Of a DNA stretch of 35,371 bases, positions 1 through 8,188 are shown piece after piece. Under the pieces are notes generated by a model. It was not told where the DNA came from. It did no database searches and saw only the letters and a list, made by a program, of their open reading frames with translations. The position numbers and the translations under genes are program-made. Source of the DNA: Microcystis aeruginosa Ma_MB_S_20031200_S102 (GTDB lineage: Bacteria > Cyanobacteriota > Cyanobacteriia > Cyanobacteriales > Microcystaceae); NCBI GenBank assembly GCA_007095845.1, contig SFBI01000076.1:1-35371 (forward strand), written 5' to 3'. The number at the start of each line of letters is the position of its first letter. The first letter of the stretch is position 1.

Positions 1-1
1 A

Positions 2-91
2 CATGATTTTAGTGGATTAAAGAGGGCAAGAATGTATGCTCCTGTGGGGACAACCCTTGATGAAATTATTCGTACTTATTGTGTCGCCTAG
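2..91 (+). CDS. C-terminal tail of an unidentified protein (partial)
   Basis: An open frame enters from the left edge and ends at TAG (89-91), giving 29 residues that finish in DEIIRTYCVA. It has no start in the window and is too short to assign to a family. The stem-loop at 156-200 lies 64 nt downstream and could serve as its terminator, which mildly supports a real gene end here. It could also be a chance open frame. Confidence 0.35.
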   Translation, partial: HDFSGLKRARMYAPVGTTLDEIIRTYCVA

Positions 92-155
92 TGTCTCGTT
101 CTTATTTGAAATAACTATATCTTGGCGAAATCTGCTATATCTGTTATATTTGCTC

Positions 156-200
156 ATAGAGAGAAGATAAATTCACTTACATCTTTTATTTTCTCTCTAT
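156..200. terminator. Long stem-loop, possible terminator
   Basis: Arms 156-171 and 185-200 pair over 16 positions (15 Watson-Crick pairs and one G-T), around a 13-nt loop. No T run follows directly; a T-rich stretch begins about 17 nt later. The position after the partial gene at 2-91 suggests a terminator, but a REP-like palindrome is equally possible. Confidence 0.4.
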
Positions 201-258
201 TTGGCTTCATTCTTGCCTTTTTTTCTGCTTCGGTTTTTCCTTTAGTCTAAACTACAGT

Positions 259-299
259 AGGTAATTGGCCACCTCAAAACTGGTAAAACCCCACACCCT
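259..299 (-). repeat. Fragment of a dispersed element (copy at 18802-18838)
   Basis: This stretch reads as a near copy, in inverse orientation, of 18802-18838, which lies inside the MITE-like element at 18747-18959. About 27 of 31 bases agree over the core. No terminal repeats are visible here, so it looks like internal debris of that element. The rest of 92-370 holds a stem-loop and no gene I can support. Confidence 0.45.
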
Positions 300-370
300 C
301 TTTCAAGTCAGGGGTCAGGTTCTTGACTCCTGACTAACTGCGAAAATTTTTGATTTTGACCAGAGGTCTC

Positions 371-1636
371 TTATCGGCCCAAAAGATTGGCAATATCACC
401 ACATCCTCCCGGAATAGTTGCGCGGGACTTTTCCCCGCACCAACGACAACAATAGTGACGTTGTTCCTCGCTCATGTTTTTCACCCCGGTGAAATTGACA
501 TTTTCTACCACTGCTCCCGTGTGTTCTCCGCTGTCATAATTGGGGGGAACAGTACGACTGCGGGGGGTAGCATTTTCTAGGGAACCATAAAATAAACGCA
601 TTCCTTTGATATCTGCCCCTCTTAAATTAGCTTCGTAGAGAATTGTCCGCGATACATTTGCTTTCACCAAATCGCCATAACTTAAATTGGCCCGCACCAT
701 ATTCGCTTCACTTAAATCGGTCCAGCGCAGATCCTGTCCAGAAATGTCGGATCCCGCTAACATTACCCCCAACTGTACTACTCTTGTACCGAACTCTCTG
801 TCCTCTGCATAACCCCCTTCCCCGTCTAGAATCGGTCTTCCCAGATAACGATCGCGTTTAATCGGTGATAATAGTCGCGATTGACTCAAAAAACGCAGTA
901 TTTTCGCTTTTCCAGAGGCATCGACACTGCTGAGAATGGAAGCGGTGCGACCTTCTGCGATCGCTCTTTCCTGGGGCCAATCTTCTAAAAATCCCTCCTC
1001 ATCTAAGGCTAAATCGGAAATCCCTTGAAAATAGGAATCGATCGTCTGTTGTTGGGTAATGCGATTTTGCTGTATGGTTAAATCCTTAGAGATAACGTAC
1101 TGTTCCCAGGCCACATAGACGGCTAACACGGCGATCATAATCTGTCCCAAAGCCCCCACCCACTCGGCCCAAGAACCGAACTCATCGTATTTAAAACTCT
1201 CCAACCATCGCAATATGCGATTGTAAACTCCTAAGTATTTCCCTAATCCGGCCAGAGCAGCTATAAAAACGATAAAAGCGAAAACGGTCTGACGTTCAGA
1301 GGGGGTGAGATAATGGGCGATCCACTGGCGAATAGAGGGTAAAATCACCTGTAAAGATATTAATATCGCTACTATCGCCCCAGAAAAGCCTAACCAGTCC
1401 CAGCTAAAGACCAGGCCGATGGTCATCACCATCAGGGGGGCCAGTAGTAACCCTGCGTTACCCGGTCGAAGGTCTTTTAAGAGTAGGATGCGCTGACGCA
1501 CAGGATTACGGGAAGATAAGGAGGAGACGTATTCGGAAGCATCGGGGGCCGATAAACCAGCTTTACTGTTGTTATTTTCGGGGTTATCAGTCCTATTTTC
1601 TGGGGCGAGTTTTTCTGGGTCTTTGCGATCGCTCAT
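371..1636 (-). CDS. Membrane-anchored pentapeptide-repeat protein
   Basis: A 421-residue protein if the ATG at 1636 is used. That start lies 1 nt past the lipB stop; a longer frame to 1669 would overlap lipB and is less likely. The N-terminus (about 1-50) is polar and Asn/Ser-rich. Roughly four hydrophobic segments follow (about 50-205), then a soluble linker. A run of pentapeptide repeats of the A(D/N)LxX type lies around residues 300-360 (for example DLSEANMVRANLSYGDL and EANLRGADI). The C-terminus has a compact cysteine cluster, YCCRWCGEK, with another Cys in GGCGD. Pentapeptide repeats form a right-handed beta helix of variable function. It is the downstream member of a two-gene unit with lipB, but no lipoate role is evident. 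The exact function is unknown. Confidence 0.8.
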   Translation of the reverse strand: MSDRKDPEKLAPENRTDNPENNNSKAGLSAPDASEYVSSLSSRNPVRQRILLLKDLRPGNAGLLLAPLMVMTIGLVFSWDWLGFSGAIVAILISLQVILPSIRQWIAHYLTPSERQTVFAFIVFIAALAGLGKYLGVYNRILRWLESFKYDEFGSWAEWVGALGQIMIAVLAVYVAWEQYVISKDLTIQQNRITQQQTIDSYFQGISDLALDEEGFLEDWPQERAIAEGRTASILSSVDASGKAKILRFLSQSRLLSPIKRDRYLGRPILDGEGGYAEDREFGTRVVQLGVMLAGSDISGQDLRWTDLSEANMVRANLSYGDLVKANVSRTILYEANLRGADIKGMRLFYGSLENATPRSRTVPPNYDSGEHTGAVVENVNFTGVKNMSEEQRHYCCRWCGEKSRATIPGGCGDIANLLGR

Positions 1637-1637
1637 A

Positions 1638-2306
1638 TTAATCCTTGTCAAGAGAAAATAATTCCACACCGAAAACTGAGGCGAAAACTCTCGATAAATC
1701 TTGCTGTACTTGCATAAGACTAATATTAGGCAGAAACTGCTGTAAACTGCCTACGGGTTTATTAGCAATCCCACAGGGAATAATCTCGGCAAACCCGCTT
1801 AAATCTGGACAAACATTGAGGGCAAAACCATGATAGGTAATCCAACGACTAACTTTAATACCGATCGCCGCTATTTTATACCCTTCTACCCATACCCCCG
1901 TCAAGCCCCCGATTCTTTGCCCCGACAATCCATAAATAGCGATAGTTTGCAGGATGACTTCTTCCAATTGTCGCAAATACCAGTGTAAATCCTGCTGATA
2001 ATAGCGCAAATTGAGGATGGGATAGCCCACTAACTGCCCCGGACAGTGATAGGTGACTTCGCCTCCTCGCTCGATTCGATAAACTTCTTTGTCGGTTTTG
2101 TCAAGATTAAATTTAATAAACTTAATATCTGAACCGGTACCGAGGGTGTAAACGGGGGGATGTTCCAGTAGCAGCAGCACATCGGGTAAGTCGGGATCGG
2201 CAATTCTTGCCTCTACCAGCGATCGCTGGTGCAACCAAGCGCCAGAATAGGGAGTAATTGCCTGAATTTTTAGCCCACAGAGACGAGGTATTTTTTGAGC
2301 ATTCAT
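1638..2306 (-). CDS. lipB: Octanoyltransferase LipB
   Basis: LipB moves the octanoyl group from octanoyl-ACP to lipoyl domains of 2-oxoacid dehydrogenases and GcvH, in the cytoplasm. The 222 residues match the family length. Visible motifs are EHPPVYTLG (48-56), [12 protein letters not shown] (80-91), KIAAIG (144-149) and a C-terminal IIPCGI. Lys144 and Cys178 are spaced 34 residues apart, as are the catalytic Lys and Cys of characterised LipB proteins. The signature reads YHCPGQ where many bacteria have YHGPGQ. It starts at ATG 2306 and is followed after 1 nt by the pentapeptide-repeat gene, so the two are probably co-transcribed. lipA is not in the window. Confidence 0.95.
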   Translation of the reverse strand: MNAQKIPRLCGLKIQAITPYSGAWLHQRSLVEARIADPDLPDVLLLLEHPPVYTLGTGSDIKFIKFNLDKTDKEVYRIERGGEVTYHCPGQLVGYPILNLRYYQQDLHWYLRQLEEVILQTIAIYGLSGQRIGGLTGVWVEGYKIAAIGIKVSRWITYHGFALNVCPDLSGFAEIIPCGIANKPVGSLQQFLPNISLMQVQQDLSRVFASVFGVELFSLDKD

Positions 2307-2368
2307 CGAGAGATATGATTGGTCAAATTATTTAGGAAAGGTGAAAGATCACCCAAGAAAATTAAAAG

Positions 2369-2400
2369 GGCTCTTCGGGACTTGATATGGTTCTATAGGG
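2369..2400. repeat. Possible remnant of an IS end
   Basis: The sequence GGCTCTTCGGGACTTGAT resembles terminal inverted repeats of ISL3-family elements, which often begin GGCTCTT. No transposase frame and no matching opposite end lie nearby. At most this is a solo end left after decay. The resemblance comes from memory of the family and was not tested. Confidence 0.25.
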
Positions 2401-2502
2401 TGGCATAAATCGACTAAATCCTTATCTGGCAAGAGACTTAATTGATTAGTTGGCTTTAGATCGAAGACAGTTGACAAAAATCGCCAAATGCCTTTCTATA
2501 TG

Positions 2503-2717
2503 GGGTTTGCGGCAAAAAGTACGGGCGAAGCATTCGGATAGAAAATCTCTGGTTTCAGCGATAGGTTATTGCCCGAATACTTCGCCCCTACAGGACGCGG
2601 GCCGATGAAGACGCAAGGTTTTGAACGACGATTCTCTCAAAATCTTGCATCTGTGGGAACGAAACAGAAACCTAAAACCCTTACCTCGTCTATATTTCAC
2701 ATTTATTCAGCCAACCC
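2503..2717 (-). mobile_element. MITE-like element, family A, copy 1 (215 bp)
   Basis: A reverse-complement near copy of the element at 28914-29123. The outer ends read GGGTTTGC and GCCAACCC. The flanks TATATG (2497-2502) and TATATA (2718-2723) look like a 6-bp target duplication with one change. Inside are an imperfect inverted repeat around GGGCGAAGCATTCGG and its partner (CCGAATACTTCGCCCC), and the shared block CCTACAGGACGCGGGCCGATG. There is no coding frame, so it would have to be mobilised in trans. Confidence 0.75.
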
Positions 2718-2751
2718 TATATAAGGGTTCCATCCCTTATAACCCCCGTCC

Positions 2752-2864
2752 CTTGCATAAGACAAACCGAAGAACCATAGGGATTGAAACTCGTAGAGCT
2801 AATTCATGAATCAGCCTTATCCCACCCGTTGCAATTAATCTTAAACCCTAATAGGGATTGAAAC
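2752..2864 (+). CRISPR. Two-repeat CRISPR remnant without cas genes
   Basis: The second repeat, 2828-2864, is 37 nt. It begins GTTGCAATTAATC and ends ATAGGGATTGAAAC, the length and ending typical of cyanobacterial type I/III repeats. The upstream unit (about 2752-2790) is degenerate and somewhat longer, but keeps TTGCA at its 5' end and the full ATAGGGATTGAAAC at its 3' end. Between them is one 37-nt spacer (2791-2827). No cas gene is in the window. The remnant lies between the MITE-like element ending at 2717 and a palindrome that starts on its last two bases. Confidence 0.65.
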
Positions 2865-2894
2865 TAAATCCAGTTATTAATAACTGGATTTAGT
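2863..2894. repeat. 32-bp perfect palindrome bordering the CRISPR remnant
   Basis: Two 16-nt arms, ACTAAATCCAGTTATT and its exact reverse complement, meet without a loop. The outer nine bases, ACTAAATCC, are also the ends of the 165-bp element at 12695-12859, so this may be a minimal, internally deleted member of that family. It could also work as a transcription terminator for the convergent side. Confidence 0.6.
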
Positions 2895-2971
2895 ATAAAA
2901 CCTTGCCTTAATGCGAAAAGTTTTTGGAGCGGGGCATAAATCCCGGTTAGAAAAAGAGACTCCATGTTTCC

Positions 2972-3979
2972 CTATTCTAAACGCACAATCTCTCCACCTC
3001 TGGCTAGAGATAATTCTGCTGCCTGGAGGATTTTGACTAATTCCGTCCCTACCGATCCCGAAGATACAGGAGAATCGACACCCGTAGCCACCGACTCTAA
3101 AAAATGTTCGCACAATGCTTTTAGGGGTTCACCATCGGCAATAGGGATAGATTCCGTCTCCTGTCCCCAGGGAATAAAATAGGCTTCCTGACGTTCAAAA
3201 TAGCCCTTTTGTCGGGTTAAAGGCGATCGAGAGTCTAATTCATTGAAAATTAAAGTCCCTTCGCTGCCAACTATCCCTAAGCGTCGCTGTTTATCGGGAT
3301 TCAACCAACAAAGGTGAATAGTCGCTTGAAAACCATCGCCATAGATCAGGGTTAACCAGACTAAATCGGCTAGATTAGGTTGTAGCCAGAAGGTTCCCCT
3401 CGCCTGGACAAATACAGGCGTACTATTTAACCAATGATTAAAAATCGAAATATCGTGAATAGCTAGATCCCACAAAGCGGACACATCCTGACGGATGGGA
3501 CCCAGATGAGTGCGAGTAGCATAACCATAAAGAGGTTTACCGATGCCACCGGATTGCAGGACTTTTTGTCCGGTGATAACAGCCGGATGAAAAAGATAGG
3601 TATGATCAACTAATAAAATACGCTGTTTTTGCGTCGCTAATGCCGTTAATTCGGCACATTCTTGGGAATTGAGGGTTAAGGGTTTTTCGGCGAGAACATG
3701 ATAACCTAAATTAAGCGCATCTTTAATCAGGGGATAATGGCTAACAGCAGGAGTAACAACGACTACGGCCGAGATTTTTGGGTGATTGCGAATAGATTCC
3801 CAGTCATTGGCTAAAATAACCTTATTAGTATCGAGATTAAATTGATCGCGACAGAGACCGAGTTTTTCAGGGGAGGAGTCAACGATCGCCACCACTTGTG
3901 CTGAGGGATGTTGAGAAAAATGACGGACGAAATGCACTCCCCAGCGTCCTACCCCTAAAATAGCGATTCCTGTGGACAT
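2972..3979 (-). CDS. Gfo/Idh/MocA-family NAD(P)-dependent oxidoreductase
   Basis: A 335-residue cytoplasmic dehydrogenase. The N-terminal Rossmann fold carries GVGRWG (9-14) for dinucleotide binding and the family EKP motif (98-100), whose Lys normally contacts cofactor and substrate. The C-terminal half is the alpha/beta substrate domain, with DLAIHD (171-176) in the place of the family's Asp/His catalytic pair. Family members oxidise or reduce sugars, inositols or related alcohols; nothing here fixes the substrate. It starts at ATG 3979 and is divergent from the hydantoinase A gene, with 84 nt between the two starts. Confidence 0.88.
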   Translation of the reverse strand: MSTGIAILGVGRWGVHFVRHFSQHPSAQVVAIVDSSPEKLGLCRDQFNLDTNKVILANDWESIRNHPKISAVVVVTPAVSHYPLIKDALNLGYHVLAEKPLTLNSQECAELTALATQKQRILLVDHTYLFHPAVITGQKVLQSGGIGKPLYGYATRTHLGPIRQDVSALWDLAIHDISIFNHWLNSTPVFVQARGTFWLQPNLADLVWLTLIYGDGFQATIHLCWLNPDKQRRLGIVGSEGTLIFNELDSRSPLTRQKGYFERQEAYFIPWGQETESIPIADGEPLKALCEHFLESVATGVDSPVSSGSVGTELVKILQAAELSLARGGEIVRLE

Positions 3980-4063
3980 TTTGCTTACTCAGATAGATCA
4001 ATCTAGTTTATTTTAAAAGGATTAGGCACAATTGTTAATTGATTCTGAGAACTGGAAGGGATT

Positions 4064-6103
4064 ATGTTAAAATTTTTTATCGATCGAGGGGGAACTTTTA
4101 CCGATATCGTGGCGATAATCGATCGACCAGAAATTATTGAACGACTAGCTAGAGATGCCGCTAGATTTCTGATTGTTCCCCTTGCCGATCAACAGTGGAT
4201 TGTTCTCTATAAACTGCTCTCGGAGAATCCCGAAAAATACTCAGATGCAGTCATTCAAGGGATTAAAGATATTAGCGGTTCCCTAGATAACATCGAAGTG
4301 ATTAAAATGGGAACAACGGTAGCCACCAATGCGCTGTTAGAAAGGAAAGGAGAGCGCACGGTTTTGTTAATCACCAAAGGTTTTAAAGATGCCTTGAGAA
4401 TTGGCTATCAAAATCGCCCCGATATTTTTGCCCGTCAAATTATTCTTCCTTCTTTATTATACGAACAAGTTATCGAAGTGGCCGAACGCTACGATAGTCA
4501 AGGACAAGAATTAATCGCCGTTAATCCCGCCCAAGTTAAAGCCGATTTAATACCAGTTTATCAAGCAGGTATCCGAAGTTGTGCGATTGTTTTTATGCAC
4601 GGTTATCGTTATCCTGACCACGAAAAACAAGTGGCAGCCATTGCCGAAGAAATCGGCTTTACTTATCTAGCCATTTCTCACCAAGTCAGTCCTTTAATGA
4701 AACTGGTATCCCGGGGAGATACCACGGTAGTTTCTGCCTATCTATCGCCAATTTTACGCCGCTATGTTGATAGTATTAGCCAGCAATTACCGAAAACTAG
4801 CTTACTATTTATGAAATCCGATGGCGGTTTAGTCACCGCCGATAAATTTCAGGGTAAAGATAGCATTTTATCCGGTCCTGCGGGGGGAATAGTTGGGGCA
4901 GTAGAAACCAGTTTAAGGGCAGGATTTAGCAAAATTATCAGTTTTGATATGGGAGGAACTAGCACCGATGTTTCTCATTTTCAAGGGGAATATGAGCGGC
5001 AAACAGATAACGAAATTGCCGGCGTAAGAATGCGAGCGCCGATGTTAAGTATTCACACCGTGGCTGCTGGTGGGGGTTCGATTTTAGTCTATGATGGTTA
5101 TCGTTTTCGGGTGGGGCCAGAAAGTGCCGGAGCTAATCCAGGACCTGCCTGTTATCGACGGGGTGGACTATTAACAATTACTGATGCTAATGTTTTGTTG
5201 GGAAAAATTCAAGCCGCCTATTTTCCCGCTATTTTTGGAGAAGAGGGAAATTTACTTCTAGATAGAGAGATTGTGCTGAGAAAGTTTCAAGAATTGGCGG
5301 CAACAATGGGGGGTAATAATAGTCCTGAACTGCTGGCTGCGGGGTTTATTCAAATTGCCGTGGAAAATATGGCTAATGCGATTAAAAAAATCTCTCTACA
5401 AAAGGGTTATGATCTCAGTGATTATACTCTTTGTACCTTTGGCGGTGCCGGGGGTCAAGTGGCCTGTTTAATTGCCGATACTCTGGGAATGAAAAGCATT
5501 TTTCTCCATCCCTACGCTGGGGTTTTAAGCGCCTACGGCATGGGTTTGGCCGATTTGAGGGTAATTAAAGAAAAAGCGATCGAACAGCCGTTAAATGCCG
5601 ATTTAATCGGGCAGTTACTCACGGAGATGAACGAATTAGAAGTTTTAGCGGGTCGGGAATTAGAGGGTTATAATCAGGTACGCCAGCAAGTCAGTTTGAA
5701 ATATCAAGGCAGTGATGCCACTTTAGTGGTTAATTTTGGCGATCAAATGCGTCAGGATTTTGAATGGGAACATCAAAGACGTTATGGGTTTAAACAAGAA
5801 CAAAAAGCTTTAATTGTTGAGTCCATCGCCGTGGAATTGATCGAGACTATGGACAGTCCCCAAGAAGCAATTTTAACTCGCACCCGTCCGATGGGAGAAT
5901 TACCTCATATCCTCGATCGAGTAGCGGTTTTTATGGCTAATCAATGGCGGGAAACGCCAATTTATCAGCGTTCAGATCTGCAACCTTTTGATTGTCTGGC
6001 TGGACCGGCAATTATTATCGAAAAAATTAGCACGATTGTGATCGAACCGGGTTGGATGGCCAAATTAACGGAGAAAAATCATTTAATTCTTTGCAAAGAT
6101 TAG
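4064..6103 (+). CDS. Hydantoinase A / 5-oxoprolinase N-terminal-type protein without its B half
   Basis: The 679 residues cover the HyuA part of the ATP-dependent hydantoinase/5-oxoprolinase family, which hydrolyses cyclic amides such as 5-oxoproline. The phosphate-binding motif DRGGTFTD is at 7-14. Further actin-like ATPase signatures are MGGTSTDVS in the middle and TFGGAGGQ toward the C-terminus. About 20 extra residues sit just after the first motif (around 20-45). The protein stops after GPAIIIEKISTIVIEPGW, where the A half normally ends. Many 5-oxoprolinases continue into a B half of over 500 residues in the same chain or the next gene. Here the next gene converges from the other strand, so the B partner must be elsewhere or missing. 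Confidence 0.85.
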   Translation: MLKFFIDRGGTFTDIVAIIDRPEIIERLARDAARFLIVPLADQQWIVLYKLLSENPEKYSDAVIQGIKDISGSLDNIEVIKMGTTVATNALLERKGERTVLLITKGFKDALRIGYQNRPDIFARQIILPSLLYEQVIEVAERYDSQGQELIAVNPAQVKADLIPVYQAGIRSCAIVFMHGYRYPDHEKQVAAIAEEIGFTYLAISHQVSPLMKLVSRGDTTVVSAYLSPILRRYVDSISQQLPKTSLLFMKSDGGLVTADKFQGKDSILSGPAGGIVGAVETSLRAGFSKIISFDMGGTSTDVSHFQGEYERQTDNEIAGVRMRAPMLSIHTVAAGGGSILVYDGYRFRVGPESAGANPGPACYRRGGLLTITDANVLLGKIQAAYFPAIFGEEGNLLLDREIVLRKFQELAATMGGNNSPELLAAGFIQIAVENMANAIKKISLQKGYDLSDYTLCTFGGAGGQVACLIADTLGMKSIFLHPYAGVLSAYGMGLADLRVIKEKAIEQPLNADLIGQLLTEMNELEVLAGRELEGYNQVRQQVSLKYQGSDATLVVNFGDQMRQDFEWEHQRRYGFKQEQKALIVESIAVELIETMDSPQEAILTRTRPMGELPHILDRVAVFMANQWRETPIYQRSDLQPFDCLAGPAIIIEKISTIVIEPGWMAKLTEKNHLILCKD

Positions 6104-6135
6104 CTAATTAAACCACATAGAAATATCTACGGCAG

Positions 6136-6756
6136 TTATTCTAATTGATCAATTCTCATTTCGCCGAGGTATTTACGGAGATAAGGAGAAAAAACCTCAT
6201 AAATCAGGGTAAGGGGTTGGCGAGCGTGCCAAAATAGGTAATGACGACCCCAAAATGCTCCTTTTTCCCCAAAAGCTATTTCTAATTCCGGGGAATGACC
6301 GTAATAAAGTCCCTGCACATCGCGATACAATTCCGTGTGCAGCCGCGAGAGACTTTCCCAAATCGGTAGGGAACGATTTTCTAGATATTCGTCCACTTGA
6401 TTGGCAGACCACCAAGAAGCGGCATAGGCTAACCTTTGACCACTAGCTGTGCGTAACCAGACTTGACGACGCAATCTCGGCCCCGGAATCAGGCTAATTT
6501 TCATCGGTGCGCCATCCTCATCGTCGCCGATGGGGGACATATCGATCACATCCACTTCCGTTTTTTCACCGGTTAAAAGTTGTAAATGACGGGTGGGAGA
6601 ACCATCGCCGAGAATTAAAATCTGCCACGGGGGGGCGAGTTGACTATGGGGTAAACCTTGTTTAACATCGGTTTCGTCTCCTTGCCAGAGAGGGGACAGG
6701 GAGTACCAAGGACGATTAAGCAGGGGTTTTTCTTGGGGGTGGAGGATAGCAGTCAA
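6136..6756 (-). CDS. Chorismate lyase, Ycf21/DUF98 type
   Basis: A 206-residue protein of the cyanobacterial and red-algal-plastid Ycf21 family. This family is known to convert chorismate to 4-hydroxybenzoate plus pyruvate as the first committed step to plastoquinone. Conserved stretches are GPRLRRQVWLR near residue 95, WESLSRLHTELYRDVQGLYY in the middle, and FGEKGAFWGRHYLFW followed by PLTLIYEVFSP at the C-terminus. The only start in frame is TTG at 6756; an in-frame TAA lies three codons upstream and no ATG precedes the conserved region. It ends 32 nt from the convergent hydantoinase A gene. Confidence 0.85.
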   Translation of the reverse strand: MTAILHPQEKPLLNRPWYSLSPLWQGDETDVKQGLPHSQLAPPWQILILGDGSPTRHLQLLTGEKTEVDVIDMSPIGDDEDGAPMKISLIPGPRLRRQVWLRTASGQRLAYAASWWSANQVDEYLENRSLPIWESLSRLHTELYRDVQGLYYGHSPELEIAFGEKGAFWGRHYLFWHARQPLTLIYEVFSPYLRKYLGEMRIDQLE

Positions 6757-6904
6757 GGTTTGTTACAAAACTTTATGATTTTTTCATTAATCATAACACG
6801 GGATTTTTCTCTGCTGGTGATAAAAGCGATCGCCTTACTCCAATCCTCTCTAACTTTTTGGTTAGCAGATGCACTCTCGCCAAAGGAGATCGGCTATTTT
6901 GATC

Positions 6905-7201
6905 TTAACGATAAAAAGGTATCAAGATCTGGAGGAGTTTTTGTAATCTTCTCAGGGCAATTAATTGTCGAATCTTGGGATTGATTTGGGGTGGATAAAT
7001 GCTAGTGGCTAATTGTTCTTCTAGTAAGGCATATTCTGCCGCATTTAGGGGTTGATTATCAAGGGGCGATCGAGCCGAAGTGATAATTTCTGCTCGTAAA
7101 ACTTCTTCGGGAATATCTTCAGGAGAGGGCAAAGCAAGGGCTTTTAGGGGCGATAAGAAACCGATCAAGATAAGGATAATAATTTTGGTTGTTCGCTGCA
7201 T
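6905..7201 (-). CDS. Small secreted conserved hypothetical protein
   Basis: A 98-residue protein with a clear Sec signal peptide: a basic start (MQRTTK), a hydrophobic core, and a likely cleavage after ALA near residue 24. The mature part is short and helical, beginning PSPEDIPEEVLR and ending in a basic, leucine-rich tail. I recall similar small proteins in other cyanobacteria but know no function. Its start codon directly follows the stop of the glutathione S-transferase gene with no gap, so the two are almost certainly one transcript and may be translationally coupled. Confidence 0.75.
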   Translation of the reverse strand: MQRTTKIIILILIGFLSPLKALALPSPEDIPEEVLRAEIITSARSPLDNQPLNAAEYALLEEQLATSIYPPQINPKIRQLIALRRLQKLLQILIPFYR

Positions 7202-7861
7202 TTAATTTAAACCGGGGGGCAATTTTTCTCGACACTGTTGATGAATTTCCCCGATTCTAGCAAACAACCAGGGATATTTTTGACGATAACTGGGAATTAG
7301 CGCCAGAGGACTGAGTAGGGCAGTGGCGGCAATATCGGCTACACTTAATTTATCTCCCACTAAATAGGCCTGATTTTGCCAATATTCTAGAATCTTGAGG
7401 GCATTTTCTAGGCGCTCCTCCGCTAGTTTTACCCTTGCTGGGGTGATTTTATATTGTTGTCGCACGATCTTAATAATTATTTGACTACTTAGGGAAGGAT
7501 CGATCGCTTTTCCCTCTCCAGCGCGATAATCATAATAGACAAATCTAGTGGCTACTCCAATACTTTCATCTAACCAATCCTCTAGTAACCAAGCTTGATT
7601 TTTCTCCTTTTCCCCAGCGGGAATAAAAGAGGGGACAGGAACTACTTTTTCTAAATATCTGAAAATGGCAGTAGAATCGGCAATAATCTCATCTGCTGCC
7701 ATTAAAACGGGGACAGTGGTTAACCCTTTAGTTAGGGTCTTGAGTTTGAGAATATGTAGTCCAGGGGTGAGATTTTCTACTTGGTAATCAATCCCCTTAT
7801 AACCTAGAGCTAAACGAGCTTTGCGACAGTAATGAGATGTGCTAAATTGAAGTAAAAGCAT
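7202..7861 (-). CDS. Glutathione S-transferase family protein
   Basis: 219 residues with the two-domain GST layout. The thioredoxin-like N-terminal half has STSHYCRKARLAL (7-19), a VPVLMAADEIIADSTAI stretch holding the cis-proline and the glutathione gamma-glutamyl contact (DS), and then a helical C-terminal domain with VGDKLSVADIAATALL near residue 167, the usual hydrophobic-core Asp motif. The SHYCRK motif suggests a Ser- or Cys-type GST. Substrate is unknown; conjugation, peroxide reduction and isomerase roles are all possible. It is the first gene of a pair with the small secreted protein. Its start codon abuts the heptamer repeat region at 7881-8040. Confidence 0.87.
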   Translation of the reverse strand: MLLLQFSTSHYCRKARLALGYKGIDYQVENLTPGLHILKLKTLTKGLTTVPVLMAADEIIADSTAIFRYLEKVVPVPSFIPAGEKEKNQAWLLEDWLDESIGVATRFVYYDYRAGEGKAIDPSLSSQIIIKIVRQQYKITPARVKLAEERLENALKILEYWQNQAYLVGDKLSVADIAATALLSPLALIPSYRQKYPWLFARIGEIHQQCREKLPPGLN

Positions 7862-7880
7862 TAATTGTTATTGGTTGTTA

Positions 7881-8040
7881 TATCAGTTATCAGTTATCAG
7901 TTACCAGTTACCAGTTACCAGTTATCAGTTATCAGTTATCAGTTACCAGTTATCAGTTACCAGTTACCAGTTACCAGTTATCAGTTATCAGTTACCAGTT
8001 ACCAGTTACCAGTTACCAATTATCAGTTATCAGTTATCAG
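7881..8040 (+). repeat. Heptamer tandem repeat array (TTATCAG/TTACCAG)
   Basis: More than 20 near-perfect 7-bp units alternate between TTATCAG and TTACCAG. Because 7 is not a multiple of 3, every frame reads the same short peptide cycle; those frames are not genes. The type matches the short tandemly repeated repetitive sequences known from cyanobacteria. With the array at 8101-8168 it fills the 327-nt gap between the GST and signal peptidase genes, where I see nothing else. Confidence 0.9.
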
Positions 8041-8100
8041 ATTTGAGTTTTAAGTGAGTAGTATATATTAAGGGATCAGTATTATTCTTAATGTGTTTTC

Positions 8101-8168
8101 ACTGATTACTGTTTACTGATTACTGTTTACTGATTACTGTTTACTGATTACTGTTTACTGATTACTGA
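8101..8168 (+). repeat. 14-bp tandem repeat array
   Basis: About five units of ACTGATTACTGTTT, a doubled and diverged heptamer. It ends about 20 nt before the signal peptidase start and therefore forms most of that gene's 5' leader. Confidence 0.85.
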
Positions 8169-8188
8169 ATTGGCAATAGGTCTATACT

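Noticed and set aside
1637-1669. Longer start for the pentapeptide-repeat protein
   Set aside because: It would overlap the end of lipB; the ATG at 1636 directly follows the lipB stop.
2621-2809. Open frame running through the MITE-like element and CRISPR remnant
   Set aside because: It crosses two unrelated repeat features, and the part inside the element is not conserved as a frame in the copy at 28914-29123.
7865-8057. Open frames coding repeated VISYQLS/PVTSYQL peptides
   Set aside because: They are produced by TTATCAG/TTACCAG heptamers in any frame; no start context and no protein-like composition.
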